The notes: generated by a model not told the origin, from the sequence alone. Counted from the stretch's first letter, positions 32,966-46,118 are shown. The stretch: 64,000 nt of DNA from Pseudomaricurvus albidus (GCF_018863235.1 NZ_JAHKRS010000006.1:124001-188000); one strand, 5' to 3'. A program made the numbers and translations.

Positions 32966-32987
32966 ACACCTGTTAAGTTTCAGGTGT
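32966..32987 (+). terminator. Hairpin after clpA
   Basis: ACACCTG at 32966-32972 pairs with CAGGTGT at 32981-32987 over eight bases, followed by a short TTTAATGTT. It lies between the convergent ends of clpA and infA. T-run is poor. Confidence 0.35.
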
Positions 32988-33103
32988 TTAATGTTGGATG
33001 GGGCTGGTTTCGCAGCTCTGCAACGAATACACACGAAATAGCGTTTGTGGCAGATTCACCACAGAGGAATGTGCTACAGAGTTGTGTATTCGGCAGGGAG
33101 GTA

Positions 33104-33322
33104 TTAACGAGCGCGGTAGGTGATGCGGCCTTTGCTCAGGTCGTAAGGTGTAAGTTCAACCTTAACTTTGTCACCGGTCAGGATGCGGATGTAGTTCTTG
33201 CGCATTTTGCCTGAAATGTGGGCAGTAACAACGTGGCCGTTTTCCAGTTTTACTCGAAAAGTGGTATTTGGCAGGGTGTCGATGACTTCCCCTTCCATTT
33301 CAAAATTATCTTCTTTTGCCAT
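33104..33322 (-). CDS. infA: Translation initiation factor IF-1
   Basis: The 72-residue single-OB-fold factor starts [20 protein letters not shown] and ends [13 protein letters not shown], like E. coli IF-1. It binds the ribosomal A site at initiation. As in E. coli and Pseudomonas it lies among the N-degron genes rather than in a ribosomal operon. Confidence 0.98.
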   Translation of the reverse strand: MAKEDNFEMEGEVIDTLPNTTFRVKLENGHVVTAHISGKMRKNYIRILTGDKVKVELTPYDLSKGRITYRAR

Positions 33323-33414
33323 TCGGCAAGGTCCTCAATTGCTTATAGAACTTGGGCTCGGATTTGAGCAGGCGTGAATTGTGCCTGAAAACACCCTAAG
33401 AGCCAATAGCTGGG

Positions 33415-34122
33415 TTAATTTATCCTCACCCAGCGGTTGTCGATAAGCAATTCAAGAGGCCGATATTGGGTTTTATAACTCATTTTACTGCAGTGTTTGA
33501 TCCAATAGCCCAGATAGACGCTATCAAGATTCAGGCGACGGGTGAGTTCAATCTGCCAAAGTACCGCATAGACACCCAGGCTTCGTCGCTCTTCGGTGGG
33601 ATCGAAAAAGGTGTACACCGCAGAATAACCGTTCTTCATGCAATCAGTGACAGCCACAGCCACAAGGCGTCCCTGATCCCTGAATTCCAGGTATTCAGTA
33701 ACTCCCCATTCGCGGGTCAGGAAGCTTGAGTATTGGTCCCGGGAAGGTGGATACATGTCGCCGTCGGCATGCCGCTCTTCAATATATCTGGCGTAAAGTT
33801 CATAGTGTTCGTCAGTATTGATACCCAAACTGCTGGATACGGCCAGATCGGCGTTGCGATTCCAGCATTTGCGTTGTTTTCGGTCGGGTTTGAAAGCTTT
33901 AACAGGGACTCTGGCAGCCACACAGGCTTTGCAGCTTTGGCAGTGAGGACGGTAAAGGTGCTTGCCGCTGCGTCGAAACCCGCTTTCAGACAGGGTGCTG
34001 TATAAATGAGCATCGATTTTCTGGTTGGGGTCGACAAAAACTGTGGTGGCTTCTTCGTTCGCCAGATAGCTGCACCCATGAGGATGGGTTGCGAACAGTC
34101 TAATGTGAGCCAAATCACTCAT
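33415..34122 (-). CDS. bpt: Aspartate/glutamate leucyltransferase Bpt (Ate family)
   Basis: This 235-residue enzyme transfers Leu from leucyl-tRNA to N-terminal Asp or Glu. Family features are [16 protein letters not shown] near the N-terminus, the [17 protein letters not shown] segment with three cysteines (about 58-74), and the C-terminal [21 protein letters not shown]. It lies 32 bp after aat on the same strand, so the two aminoacyl transferases are probably cotranscribed. Bpt and Aat make substrates for ClpS. Confidence 0.95.
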   Translation of the reverse strand: MSDLAHIRLFATHPHGCSYLANEEATTVFVDPNQKIDAHLYSTLSESGFRRSGKHLYRPHCQSCKACVAARVPVKAFKPDRKQRKCWNRNADLAVSSSLGINTDEHYELYARYIEERHADGDMYPPSRDQYSSFLTREWGVTEYLEFRDQGRLVAVAVTDCMKNGYSAVYTFFDPTEERRSLGVYAVLWQIELTRRLNLDSVYLGYWIKHCSKMSYKTQYRPLELLIDNRWVRIN

Positions 34123-34154
34123 ACTATAATCTTCCGGGCGATAGATTTAGCGTA

Positions 34155-34892
34155 TCAATCACTGAGTAGCCCGGATGGCCACCGAGCTTTCAGAGACTTG
34201 TTGTTGGGGTGGTCTGCGTCTTTAACTGTGCCTCTTTCAATATAGCTTATCAAATACTTTTCAAAGGTCTGGCGGTCTACTTCTTTGGCCCCCAAACTGC
34301 TGAGATGATCGGTGTGAACCTGGCAGTCAATCAGTCCAAATTCCAGCTTTTGAAGAGCCTCAATCAATGTAATAAAGCCGTATTTTGATGCATTGCTGGC
34401 ACGGCTGAACATGGACTCGCCAAAGAATACTCGTCCCAGAGCAACTCCGTATAGACCACCGACCAAGCGTTTTTCGTCCCAAACCTCTATGGAATGGGCA
34501 AAACCCAGCTGGTGCAGGCGGATATAGGCTTCCTGCATTTCCTCGGTGATCCAGGTGCCGTCCTGGCCATCACGTGGCTCTGCGCAGGCGGCAATAACCT
34601 GTTCAAAGGCTGTATCCGTCGTCACGGTGAAGGGCGCTTTACGGAACAGCTTGCGCATGCTTTTGGAAACGTGAAGTTCTGATGGTTTTAGCACCAGTCG
34701 CGGAGATGGGCTCCACCAGAGAATTGGCTGTGTTTCATCGAACCAGGGGAAGATTCCTCGCTGATAGGCTGCCAATAACTGGTTAGGGCTCAGGTCGCCA
34801 CCCACGGCCAGTAATCCATTGGGATCTGTCAGCGCCAGATAAGTAGGAGGGAAGTCGGTCGAGCCGGGCTCAAGCCATAGAAGTTGTGTCAT
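34155..34892 (-). CDS. aat: Leucyl/phenylalanyl-tRNA-protein transferase
   Basis: A 245-residue transferase that adds Leu or Phe to proteins with N-terminal Lys or Arg. It contains DLSPNQLLAAYQRGIFPWF and PILWWSPSPRLVL (the classical family stretches near 35-70) and YGVALGRVFFGESMFS. With bpt, clpS and clpA it completes the bacterial N-degron set in about 5 kb. Confidence 0.96.
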   Translation of the reverse strand: MTQLLWLEPGSTDFPPTYLALTDPNGLLAVGGDLSPNQLLAAYQRGIFPWFDETQPILWWSPSPRLVLKPSELHVSKSMRKLFRKAPFTVTTDTAFEQVIAACAEPRDGQDGTWITEEMQEAYIRLHQLGFAHSIEVWDEKRLVGGLYGVALGRVFFGESMFSRASNASKYGFITLIEALQKLEFGLIDCQVHTDHLSSLGAKEVDRQTFEKYLISYIERGTVKDADHPNNKSLKARWPSGLLSD

Positions 34893-34929
34893 GTTTATGC
34901 CGATTAATGGGTGGCATGGGTGGTGCAGA

Positions 34930-34962
34930 ACAGGTCATGGATAAGTGTTATCCATGACCTGT
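34930..34962. repeat. Perfect 15-bp-arm hairpin between trxB and aat
   Basis: ACAGGTCATGGATAA at 34930-34944 and TTATCCATGACCTGT at 34948-34962 are exact reverse complements around a three-base loop GTG. It starts eight bases after the trxB stop on the minus strand. No T-run follows on either strand. It is one of the longest perfect hairpins in the window and probably folds in the trxB mRNA. Confidence 0.85.
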
Positions 34963-34970
34963 GGATCACA

Positions 34971-36265
<1,295 letters not shown>

Positions 36266-38605
36266 TTGAAATCTTCCAATAATACCGTTACGCAAAAAAA
36301 CGAATCTGATCGGGGGGTACCTCTGCGCGTACTCAAAGAAGGGGCTTTGATTGGTCTTGTTGCGTTGTGCCTGTACATTTTAATGGCACTGGTGACTTAT
36401 TCGCCTACAGATCCCGGTTGGTCCCGTACCGCCACTGGTGACACTCTGCAAAATGCGGGTGGTGTGTTTGGCGCCTGGCTTGCAGATGTTTTTTATTCCT
36501 TGTTTGGCTACATGGCATTCCTATTTCCATTGTTGATTGCCTACCGAGCCTGGCTGGTCTTCAGGGATCGAGCCCGTCCTGTCCCATTTGATGCGGTTGT
36601 GGCTGGTCTTCGTTTCGTTGGCTTCGTGCTGGTGATGTTGGCTGCAACGGCCTTGGCTTCCATGTATTACGGACTGGAGTCTGAGAGTTTGCCATTCTCC
36701 AATGGCGGTATCCTTGGTTCCAGCGTCGCTTCCGGCGTCGAGGCTGCGTTCAGCTATACCGGGGGCACCTTGTTATTGCTGGCGGTGTTCCTGTTTGGCA
36801 TGACCGTTTTTACGGACCTTTCCTGGCTTGCGTTAATGGATGGTATCGGGCGTTTTACTCTGGATAGTATCGAGAAGATTGGTTCACGTTGGAGAACTTA
36901 CCAGCAAAACCGTGTTGAAAAACAAAAAGTACAAAAGGTACAGAAAGAACGAAAAATAGCCGTTGAGCGTCAGGTAGAGAAACAAAAAGAGCGCAAGCCG
37001 CCCAAGATCTCCGAACCGATCAAAAAAGCCAAACCCAGCCCACGTATTGAAAAGGAGAAACAAAAATCCCTGTTTGATACTCAGGTGGTTGGTGAACTGC
37101 CACCGATTAATCTTTTGGATCCTGCGGATAAATCCAGCGGTAAGGGGTATTCCAAAGAATCCCTTGAAGGCATGTCACGCTTGCTGGAATTGAAGTTAAA
37201 AGACTTCAATGTCGAAGCAGAAGTGGTTTCGGTTCTGCCTGGTCCTGTGGTTACTCGATTTGAACTGCAGCCAGCTGCAGGCGTAAAAGCCAGTCGTATT
37301 ACCAATCTTGCAAAAGATCTGGCTCGATCACTGGCCGTCATCAGCGTGCGTGTGGTTGAAGTGATCCCCGGCAAATCTGTTGTGGGTATCGAAATCCCTA
37401 ACGAACATCGTGAAATGGTGCGTCTCAGTGAGGTGCTGTCTTCAGACGTATACGACAACTCCAAGTCACCATTAACCATGGCGTTGGGTCACGACATTGA
37501 AGGCGAGCCCATCGTCGCAGATCTCGCGAAAATGCCTCACTTGCTGGTTGCCGGTACCACGGGTTCCGGTAAATCCGTGGGCGTTAACGTGATGCTGCTG
37601 AGCTTGTTGTATAAGTCGACACCTAAGGAGGTTCGACTGATACTGGTGGATCCCAAAATGCTGGAACTGTCGATCTACGAGGGCATTCCACACCTTCTGA
37701 CCCCTGTTATCACCGACATGAAAGATGCTTCAAATGGCTTGCGCTGGAGTGTGGGGGAAATGGAGCGCCGTTATAAATTGATGGCCGCCATGGGAGTACG
37801 AAACCTGGCTGGCTTCAACCGTAAGGTCGAAGAGGCGAACAAGCGCGGGGAGCCTATTCCCGACCCACTGTTTAAGCCGGAAGAGCATTTTGAGCCCGGC
37901 TCAGAAGAGGCAACCCCTCCAAACTTGGAAACTCTGCCTGCCATTGTCATTGTTATTGACGAATTTGCCGACATGATGATGATTGTCGGTAAAAAAGTAG
38001 AGCAGTTGATTGCCCGTATCGCCCAGAAAGCCCGTGCTGCCGGTATCCATTTGATTCTGGCCACACAGCGTCCATCCGTGGATGTTATTACCGGTTTGAT
38101 CAAGGCAAACGTCCCAACCCGCATCGCGTTTCAGGTGTCTTCCAAGATCGATTCCAGAACCATTCTGGACCAGGGCGGCGCCGAGCAGTTACTTGGGCAC
38201 GGGGATATGCTGTATTTGCCACCTGGAACCAGTGTCCCGCTCCGGGTTCACGGGGCGTTCGTGGATGATCACGAAGTTCATAACGTGGTTGAAGACTGGA
38301 AGCGCCGCGGCGAGCCGGATTATCTCGATGGTGTTATTGATGACAGCACCAATAGTATTCCTGTTCCGGGACTGGCGTCAGAGGGCGAAGAGGGCAGTGA
38401 TGACGAGTCCGACCCGCTGTACGATGAAGCCGTAGCTTTCGTCTGTAAAACCCGAAAAGCGTCGATCTCTTCAGTCCAGCGTAAATTACGCGTTGGTTAC
38501 AACCGCGCCGCACGATTGATTGAAACCATGGAAGCAGCTGGTGTCGTCAGTGAGATGGGTACCAATGGTAACCGTGAAGTATTGGCGCCGCCGGGTCCTG
38601 AATAA
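36266..38605 (+). CDS. ftsK: DNA translocase FtsK
   Basis: The 779-residue protein has four N-terminal membrane helices (about 20-190), a Lys/Glu/Gln-rich linker (about 210-285), the alpha/beta motor with Walker [13 protein letters not shown] near 430 and Walker [14 protein letters not shown], and a C-terminal gamma winged helix (about 715-775, [20 protein letters not shown]) that reads KOPS sequences. It pumps DNA at the septum for dimer resolution and chromosome segregation. The start is TTG at 36266, the only in-frame start before the first helix, with GGGTGA four bases upstream. Confidence 0.95.
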   Translation: MKSSNNTVTQKNESDRGVPLRVLKEGALIGLVALCLYILMALVTYSPTDPGWSRTATGDTLQNAGGVFGAWLADVFYSLFGYMAFLFPLLIAYRAWLVFRDRARPVPFDAVVAGLRFVGFVLVMLAATALASMYYGLESESLPFSNGGILGSSVASGVEAAFSYTGGTLLLLAVFLFGMTVFTDLSWLALMDGIGRFTLDSIEKIGSRWRTYQQNRVEKQKVQKVQKERKIAVERQVEKQKERKPPKISEPIKKAKPSPRIEKEKQKSLFDTQVVGELPPINLLDPADKSSGKGYSKESLEGMSRLLELKLKDFNVEAEVVSVLPGPVVTRFELQPAAGVKASRITNLAKDLARSLAVISVRVVEVIPGKSVVGIEIPNEHREMVRLSEVLSSDVYDNSKSPLTMALGHDIEGEPIVADLAKMPHLLVAGTTGSGKSVGVNVMLLSLLYKSTPKEVRLILVDPKMLELSIYEGIPHLLTPVITDMKDASNGLRWSVGEMERRYKLMAAMGVRNLAGFNRKVEEANKRGEPIPDPLFKPEEHFEPGSEEATPPNLETLPAIVIVIDEFADMMMIVGKKVEQLIARIAQKARAAGIHLILATQRPSVDVITGLIKANVPTRIAFQVSSKIDSRTILDQGGAEQLLGHGDMLYLPPGTSVPLRVHGAFVDDHEVHNVVEDWKRRGEPDYLDGVIDDSTNSIPVPGLASEGEEGSDDESDPLYDEAVAFVCKTRKASISSVQRKLRVGYNRAARLIETMEAAGVVSEMGTNGNREVLAPPGPE

Positions 38606-38739
38606 TATCTCGGTATTGCTTTAAAGACTGTTCAGCCAGCCTTCAGTATTGTCGTTTTAGGCTGTAGTTGGGATGGCTGTCCAAATGCTGATTTGCTGGT
38701 GACAAAATCCTGTACCGAGGCTTAACAAGGATTCATTGA

Positions 38740-39360
38740 ATGAAAAAATTGCTTTTATCCGCGCTCTTGTCTGTCAGTGCTGTATTGGTGTCTATACAGC
38801 TTTCGGCAGCCTCTGCGGTGGAGTCGTTCGTCGCGCAATTATCTCCGGTTAATGCGCTCAGCGGTCATTTCACTCAAGTTCAAAAAGACGCTCAGGGTGA
38901 GGTTCTGTCTCGTTCAAATGGGGAGTTTCTCATGCAGCGGCCCGGTTTGTTGCGCTGGGAGACCATGGAGCCTTTTCCACAACTTCTCGTGACCGACGGG
39001 CAGCGAATTTGGCTTTACGATGAGGATCTGGAGCAGGTGACCATCAGCTCTGTGTCCGACCAATTGAATCGCACACCGGCTATTATATTTTCCGGAGATC
39101 TCAAAAAAATCGAAGAGCAATTCTATGTGGTGGAAGAGAACGACTCTTCTTTCGTGCTGCGGCCAAAAACAACTGGTGAAGCATACCAGCGGCTGGACAT
39201 TGTGTTTGAAGATCAATTGATTAAGCAGATGGTGATCTTAGACAGCTTTGGACAGACCACAGAATTTGATCTTACTAAGGTCAAACAGGAAAAAGCCAAA
39301 CCAGTTAGTGAATTTCGATTTCAGCCCCCAAGCGGCACTGATGTCCTGATGCAAGACTGA
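38740..39360 (+). CDS. lolA: Outer-membrane lipoprotein carrier LolA
   Basis: A 206-residue periplasmic chaperone with a Sec signal (MKKLLLSALLSVSAVLVS, cleavage near ASA). The mature part has FTQVQKDAQGEVLSRSNGEF and PGLLRWETMEPFPQLLVTDG, the usual LolA core that shields lipoprotein acyl chains on the way from LolCDE to LolB. Position between ftsK and rarA is conserved. Confidence 0.95.
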   Translation: MKKLLLSALLSVSAVLVSIQLSAASAVESFVAQLSPVNALSGHFTQVQKDAQGEVLSRSNGEFLMQRPGLLRWETMEPFPQLLVTDGQRIWLYDEDLEQVTISSVSDQLNRTPAIIFSGDLKKIEEQFYVVEENDSSFVLRPKTTGEAYQRLDIVFEDQLIKQMVILDSFGQTTEFDLTKVKQEKAKPVSEFRFQPPSGTDVLMQD

Positions 39361-39427
39361 ACGTTTTAGCAACTTTCAGAGCAATTGTTTTTATTTGTAA
39401 CCGAGGTTTTGACCAGCGACTGACAGC

Positions 39428-40765
39428 ATGGCCGATTTATTTTCTCAGGACATATACCAGCCACTCGCTGCACGCATGCGGCCAAGGCACCCGGATGAAT
39501 ACATCGGCCAGGATCATTTATTTGCGCCTGGCAAGCCTCTTCGGGAAGCGATCGTCCGCAAGCAGCTGCACTCAATGGTGTTGTGGGGGCCACCGGGTGT
39601 GGGCAAAACCTCCATGGCGAAAATGATTTCCGATATCAGTGACGCCCACTTTGAAACCGTCTCAGCGGTGCTCGCAGGAGTCAAGGATATTCGCGCTGCG
39701 GTGGCGACAGCTCAGCAGTTACAGCAACAGTCCGGTCAGAAAACCATCCTCTTTGTCGATGAGGTGCATCGTTTTAACAAGGCTCAGCAGGATGCTTTCC
39801 TGCCGTTCGTTGAAGATGGCACCGTAATCTTTATTGGTGCGACCACAGAGAATCCGTCTTTTTCCCTTAATAATGCCTTGTTGTCACGCTCCAGAGTCTA
39901 TGTGTTAAGGAATCTAGAACATGAACACCTGATGCAGATGCTGCATCAGGCGTTAAGCGATACTGAGCGTGGGCTAGGTGCCGGTAACTGGAGCATAGAA
40001 GAGGACGTACTCAGCACTCTGGCTCATGCCGCTGACGGTGACGGTCGTAAGGCATTAAACCTGCTGGAAGTTGCCAGTGATCTGGCGGATGAAGTTGAAG
40101 GCCGAAAAACCATTACAGAGGCTGTGGTTCAGGAGATTCTGGCCAATGACGTCCGGCGCTTTGATAAAGGCGGAGACGTTTTCTATGAGCAAATCTCGGC
40201 ACTGCACAAGTCGGTGCGTGGGTCATCGGCCGACGGTGCTTTGTACTGGTTTGCCAGGATGATCGACGGCGGTTGTGATCCGCTCTACATCGCCCGCAGA
40301 GTCGTTCGAATGGCGAGTGAAGATATTGGCAATGCTGATCCTCGTGCCCTGCAGATCTGTCTCAACGCCTGGGAAACCCAGGAGCGGCTCGGCAGCCCGG
40401 AAGGAGAGCTTGCTATCGCTCAGGCACTGACGTATCTGGCTGCAGCCCCAAAAAGCAATGCGGTATATAAGGCTTTTAACGAAGCTATGGCAGATGTAAA
40501 ATCCCAACCCAGCTACGATGTGCCTATTCACTTGAGAAACGCACCCACCAAGCTAATGAAATCGCTGGATTATGGTGCTGAGTACCGATATGCCCACGAT
40601 GAACCTGGCGCTTACGCTGCCGGAGAGTGTTACTTTCCGCAAGAGCTGGAGCCCAGGCGCTATTATCGGCCCGTCGATCGCGGGTTGGAACAGAAGATCA
40701 GCGATAAATTGCGCTATCTCGAAGAGTGTGACAAAGCCAGTGATTGGCACCGGTATCAGGAATAA
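39428..40765 (+). CDS. rarA: Replication-associated recombination protein RarA (MgsA)
   Basis: The 445-residue AAA+ protein has Walker A GPPGVGKTSMAK, Walker B LFVDEVHRFNKAQQD, sensor 1 GATTENPSF, and a C-terminal tetramerisation domain with SALHKSVRGSSADGALYW. RarA acts at stalled replication forks, where it interacts with SSB. A CCGGTATC/GATACCGG hairpin overlaps its stop codon (40750-40775). Confidence 0.96.
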   Translation: MADLFSQDIYQPLAARMRPRHPDEYIGQDHLFAPGKPLREAIVRKQLHSMVLWGPPGVGKTSMAKMISDISDAHFETVSAVLAGVKDIRAAVATAQQLQQQSGQKTILFVDEVHRFNKAQQDAFLPFVEDGTVIFIGATTENPSFSLNNALLSRSRVYVLRNLEHEHLMQMLHQALSDTERGLGAGNWSIEEDVLSTLAHAADGDGRKALNLLEVASDLADEVEGRKTITEAVVQEILANDVRRFDKGGDVFYEQISALHKSVRGSSADGALYWFARMIDGGCDPLYIARRVVRMASEDIGNADPRALQICLNAWETQERLGSPEGELAIAQALTYLAAAPKSNAVYKAFNEAMADVKSQPSYDVPIHLRNAPTKLMKSLDYGAEYRYAHDEPGAYAAGECYFPQELEPRRYYRPVDRGLEQKISDKLRYLEECDKASDWHRYQE

Positions 40766-40837
40766 CCGATACCGGACATCAGAAAACGGACGAAAGGCTG
40801 CCCAAACCAGGTAAGCCATTAGCATTAGGAGCTGGTA

Positions 40838-41212
40838 ATGATCTGGTTGGCTGTTGCGATCGGGGGAGCCATTGGGGCATTAGGGCGGTACAGCGTAACC
40901 GCGTATATGTTTCCCGTGATGGCAAACCGCTTTCCTTTGGGGACACTGACCGCCAATGTGGTTGGCTCTCTGCTGATGGGAATCTGCTACGCTCTGATCA
41001 TCGAAAAAGGGGTGATTTCCCCCGAGTGGCGAAACCTGCTGATGACGGGTTTCCTGGGGGCCTTTACCACATTTTCCACCTTCGCACTTGACGCTGTAAC
41101 CCTCTGGCAAAACGGTTACGGTCAGTTAGCTTTAATTTATGTTGCCATCAGTGTTTGTGCCTGTGTGTTGGCTGTCGCCCTGGGCATTGAATGTACTTTA
41201 CGACTCGTTTAA
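40838..41212 (+). CDS. crcB: Fluoride channel CrcB (Fluc)
   Basis: A 124-residue four-helix membrane protein that exports fluoride as an antiparallel dimer. Family motifs are present: GGAIGALGRY, NVVGSLLMG with the pore Asn, and GFLGAFTTFSTFALD with the phenylalanines of the fluoride path. The 72-bp space after rarA is too short for a complete fluoride riboswitch and shows no matching motif. Confidence 0.95.
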   Translation: MIWLAVAIGGAIGALGRYSVTAYMFPVMANRFPLGTLTANVVGSLLMGICYALIIEKGVISPEWRNLLMTGFLGAFTTFSTFALDAVTLWQNGYGQLALIYVAISVCACVLAVALGIECTLRLV

Positions 41213-42502
<1,290 letters not shown>

Positions 42503-42511
42503 GTTATAGTC

Positions 42512-43933
42512 ATGGAATATTTTCCGCTGTTTCTCAAGCTGTCCGGTCGATCCTGTCTTGTCATTGGAGGAGGCAATATTGCTTCCCGAAAAGTGTCCTG
42601 GTTATTAAAATCCGGGGCACGTGTGCATGTGATGGCGCCAGAAATTAATGACTCATTAAAACAATGGGCTACCTCAGCGGATTATTCACAACAGCTGTCT
42701 CTCGAGATCCGTTCTACAATTTCTGCTGATGAACTGCCACTAAAAGAACAGTTTCTGGTGGTAGCCGCCAGCAGTGATCGGCAACTCAATCGACACATCG
42801 CCGAACAGTGCGAAGTGTTGGGTGTACATTGCAATGTTGCCAGTCGAACTTCTCTAGGTGACACGATCCTGCCATCCATTATTGATCGATCTCCTGTTGT
42901 TTTGGCTTTGCACAGTGGTGCCAAATCACCAACGGTAACCCGGTTTCTCAAGCGACAGCTCGAGGCATTTGTCCCGCGTAAGATCAGTGCACTTGTGAGT
43001 TGGGCCGAGCACTGGCGTAAAACCGTCAAACAGCGTTTGCCATCTGAATCGGTCCGTCAGCGTCTTTGGGACAGGGTATTGTCAGGAATGGTTGCTGAGC
43101 ATCTGTACGATGGGCAATCATCCAGTGCCGACTCGATTATGGAACAACATCTCGAAGAAGCCGAGTCCGGACAGCTCTGGGGAGAGGTGTTTTTGGTAGG
43201 GGCTGGCCCCGGTGATCCTGAATTACTCACGCTAAAAGCTCTGCGGCTGATCCAGCAAGCTGATGTTGTTCTCTATGATCGGCTGGTCTCAGATCCAATT
43301 CTGGCATTACTGCCACCCAATTGTGAACGTATTTACGTCGGTAAAAAACAGGCCGATCACGCTGTTCCTCAGGTGGAGATTAATCAGAGACTGGTAGATC
43401 TCGCTCAGGAAGGACGCAATGTGCTTCGTCTAAAGGGTGGTGATCCGTTTATCTTTGGTCGTGGTGGGGAAGAAATCGAGCTACTGGCTGATTCAGGTGT
43501 CTCTTTTCAGGTGGTACCCGGCATTACTGCCGCCTCTGGGTGTGCCAGTTACGCGGGTATTCCGCTGACACATCGGGATCACTCACAGTCGGTACGCTTT
43601 ATTACCGGCCATCTTAAAAGTAACCAGGTGAATCTCGACTGGCCCGAGCTGGCTACCCCGAACCAAACTCTGGTGTTCTACATGGGCCTTTCCGGTCTGA
43701 CTGAAATATGTCGTTCCCTCATTGAGTACGGAAGAGGTGAGCAGACACCTGCTGCGATTGTTGAAAAGGGAACTACACCACAACAGAGAGTGATTACCGG
43801 GACGCTTGCTACGTTACCGGATCTCGTCGCCAGCAAGTCGGTTTCAGCGCCAACCTTGCTGATCGTGGGTGAAGTCGTTCAATTGCAGTTTCAACTGGCC
43901 TGGTTTAACCAGACTCCGGAGGGGCTTGCCTGA
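42512..43933 (+). CDS. cysG: Siroheme synthase CysG
   Basis: The 473-residue bifunctional protein makes siroheme from uroporphyrinogen III. The N-terminal CysG-B half has the NAD-binding VIGGGNIASRKVSWLL and acts as dehydrogenase and ferrochelatase. The C-terminal methyltransferase half (from about 220) has VGAGPGDPELLTLKALR, YVGKKQADH, RLKGGDPFIFGRGGEE and VPGITAASGCASYAGIPLTH. Siroheme is the cofactor of the sulfite reductase encoded at 48254-49918. It follows serS by 9 bp, as in Pseudomonas. Confidence 0.97.
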   Translation: MEYFPLFLKLSGRSCLVIGGGNIASRKVSWLLKSGARVHVMAPEINDSLKQWATSADYSQQLSLEIRSTISADELPLKEQFLVVAASSDRQLNRHIAEQCEVLGVHCNVASRTSLGDTILPSIIDRSPVVLALHSGAKSPTVTRFLKRQLEAFVPRKISALVSWAEHWRKTVKQRLPSESVRQRLWDRVLSGMVAEHLYDGQSSSADSIMEQHLEEAESGQLWGEVFLVGAGPGDPELLTLKALRLIQQADVVLYDRLVSDPILALLPPNCERIYVGKKQADHAVPQVEINQRLVDLAQEGRNVLRLKGGDPFIFGRGGEEIELLADSGVSFQVVPGITAASGCASYAGIPLTHRDHSQSVRFITGHLKSNQVNLDWPELATPNQTLVFYMGLSGLTEICRSLIEYGRGEQTPAAIVEKGTTPQQRVITGTLATLPDLVASKSVSAPTLLIVGEVVQLQFQLAWFNQTPEGLA

Positions 43934-44044
43934 GCTGGATATCATAAAGGGCTCGGACCTCCTGGAACAACGCTTGTGTGTTATTGAGTGCCAATTAAAC
44001 AGGCTGTATTATGTCTGTACACCAAGCGTTTAAGGAGTGTGATT

Positions 44045-44365
44045 ATGGTCAGGATTGGCCCTAAGGCCCCGATAGCTGGCTCTTCAGGATCGGGTAAACC
44101 CGCTAAAGCGCGTATCAAAAACACAACATCTTCAGAAGTGACTACCTCCGTTCACAAAGAGGAGCCACTGGAAGGTGAGTTGATTGTCGAGCCTGTTCCC
44201 AAGGTCTACAGCTACCTTCAGGATCAAACCCAGAATCTTATCCACGATCGCCGTCGAAACCCGGATAGACGCAAAAAACACACCCAAAAGCCTTATCTTG
44301 ATGTTCGAACCGGCAGAGGGCGGCGCAAGACTGACCGCAACCCCAGTCTCGATATTGAGGTTTGA
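44045..44365 (+). CDS. Small basic protein of unknown function with DRR motifs
   Basis: A 106-residue soluble protein not recognised as any named family. AAGGAG lies seven bases before ATG 44045, so translation is likely. The N-terminal third is Gly/Ser/Lys-rich and probably disordered. The C-terminal half has YSYLQDQTQNL, then IHDRRRNPDRRKK (about 71-83) and TGRGRRKTDRNP (about 91-102), two spaced Arg-rich, Asp-Arg-Arg motifs. This could contact nucleic acid or acidic lipid, but that is speculation. It stands alone between cysG and gor. Confidence 0.65.
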   Translation: MVRIGPKAPIAGSSGSGKPAKARIKNTTSSEVTTSVHKEEPLEGELIVEPVPKVYSYLQDQTQNLIHDRRRNPDRRKKHTQKPYLDVRTGRGRRKTDRNPSLDIEV

Positions 44366-44498
44366 ACAGGCCTCTGTCCCTTTCTCATAATTGCAGACTA
44401 TCACGCCAATTTAAACTATTGCCCAGGCCAATGGTCTACATTGTCCTTCTGATCTATTAAACTAACGCCCAATTGTTCAGTTCTGCCAAGGGTTTGAT

Positions 44499-45863
44499 AT
44501 GTCTGCATACGATTTTGATTTGTTTGTCATTGGTGCCGGTTCTGGCGGGGTTCGCGCTAGCCGTATGGCATCCGGCTTTGGTGCCCGTGTGGCTGTTGCC
44601 GAAGACACTTTTTTGGGCGGTACCTGCGTAAATGTAGGTTGTGTGCCAAAAAAACTGTTTGTATACGGCTCCCATGTACCTGAAGAGGTGGAGGCTGCTG
44701 CCGGTTACGGCTGGAGTGTTGCGAAACCTGAATTCGATTGGCCCACTTTACGCGACAACAAAACCAAAGAAATTCAGCGACTCAATGGCATTTACGGAAA
44801 TATTCTGGCTAATGCGGGGGTCGAACTGATAGAAGGCCGTGCAACGATTGTTGATCCAAATACCGTGGCCGTTAATGGTAAACAGTACACCGCTGAACGA
44901 ATTTTGATAGCTACCGGCGGATGGCCGAAAATTCCTGAAATCCCTGGCGCAGAACACATCATCAGTTCTAACGAGGCTTTTTATCTTGAGGAATTTCCCA
45001 AGCGAGTGATGGTTCTGGGGGGCGGCTATATTGCTGTTGAATTTGCCGGAATCTTTAACGGGCTGGGGGCTGATACCGAGCTGGTCTATCGTGGCCCGCT
45101 GTTCCTGCGTGGTTTTGATCAGGAAGTCCGTGAATTTACCGCCAATGAAGTCGCTCAAAAAGGCGTCAAACTGACGTTTGATACCAATATTGAAAGTGTC
45201 GAGAAGCAGGCCAATGGGGAGCTTAAGGTCCGTTTAACCGATGGTAGCGAACGTATTGTGGATTGTGTCATGGCTGCCACCGGCAGAGCCCCCAAGATTG
45301 ATGGGCTTGGATTGGAAAATACCGCAGTCAAGCTTACTGAAAGTGGAACCTTGGCGGTCAATGATGATTATCAGACCGATGAGCCCAGTATCTATGCCAT
45401 TGGTGATGTGGTTGGACGTATGGAATTGACGCCAGTCGCTCTCGCTGAAGGGATGGCACTGGCTAAAACGTTGTACAACAACCAACCGACTCGGGTGGAT
45501 TACGAAAACATTGCCACTGCTGTCTTTTGTCAGCCGAACATCTCAACTGTGGGCTTGACCGAAGAGCAGGCCCTTGAAAAAGGGATGCGTCTGCGTATTT
45601 ACACCACCAGCTTCAAACACATGAAGCACACACTCTCCGGGATGCCCGAGCGAACCTTTATGAAATTGTTGGTAGAGGATAGCAGCGACAAAGTGGTGGG
45701 CTGCCATATGGTAGGGCAGGACGCCGGTGAAATTATTCAGGGCATTGCTGTGGCAATGAAAGCCGGAGCCACCAAGGCAGATTTTGATTCCACAATCGGT
45801 ATTCACCCTACGGCGGCTGAAGAGTTCGTCACCATGCGTGACGTTACCCGGGTAGTGGGTTAA
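44499..45863 (+). CDS. gor: Glutathione reductase
   Basis: The 454-residue FAD/NADPH enzyme reduces glutathione disulfide. The FAD motif [13 protein letters not shown] (12-24), the redox pair Cys43/Cys48 ([13 protein letters not shown]), an NADPH-binding [11 protein letters not shown] and the C-terminal [12 protein letters not shown] with the catalytic His are all present. A strong terminator follows. Confidence 0.96.
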   Translation: MSAYDFDLFVIGAGSGGVRASRMASGFGARVAVAEDTFLGGTCVNVGCVPKKLFVYGSHVPEEVEAAAGYGWSVAKPEFDWPTLRDNKTKEIQRLNGIYGNILANAGVELIEGRATIVDPNTVAVNGKQYTAERILIATGGWPKIPEIPGAEHIISSNEAFYLEEFPKRVMVLGGGYIAVEFAGIFNGLGADTELVYRGPLFLRGFDQEVREFTANEVAQKGVKLTFDTNIESVEKQANGELKVRLTDGSERIVDCVMAATGRAPKIDGLGLENTAVKLTESGTLAVNDDYQTDEPSIYAIGDVVGRMELTPVALAEGMALAKTLYNNQPTRVDYENIATAVFCQPNISTVGLTEEQALEKGMRLRIYTTSFKHMKHTLSGMPERTFMKLLVEDSSDKVVGCHMVGQDAGEIIQGIAVAMKAGATKADFDSTIGIHPTAAEEFVTMRDVTRVVG

Positions 45864-45900
45864 CCGCTTAGCATCCTTCAGGATTTAAATGTACGTGATT

Positions 45901-45941
45901 AAGCCGAAGCCTTGCATTAGCAGGGGCTTCGGCTTTTTTGT
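45901..45941 (+). terminator. Terminator of gor
   Basis: AAGCCGAAGCC at 45901-45911 pairs with GGCTTCGGCTT at 45925-45935, followed by a T-run. Confidence 0.92.
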
Positions 45942-46118
45942 GGGCAGCCCATATGGAGAGTCATGTGTTTGATGTGACCTGTGCACAGTGAAAACACAGC
46001 GAGGAGGGGAGTTCTGTCTATACTTCAGGATAAGGTTCGTCTTTACAGGGCGAGCCTATCAAGAAAACAGGGGTGAAATCCGCCGGAAGTTTTTCTATAG
46101 ATGCAAAGCGGGGTGTAT

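Noticed and set aside
40766-40837. Fluoride riboswitch before crcB
   Set aside because: Only 72 bp available and no crcB-motif sequence seen.
46101-46118. Earlier ATG for the small membrane protein
   Set aside because: In frame, but the ribosome-site-like GGGGTG lies after it and favours ATG 46119.
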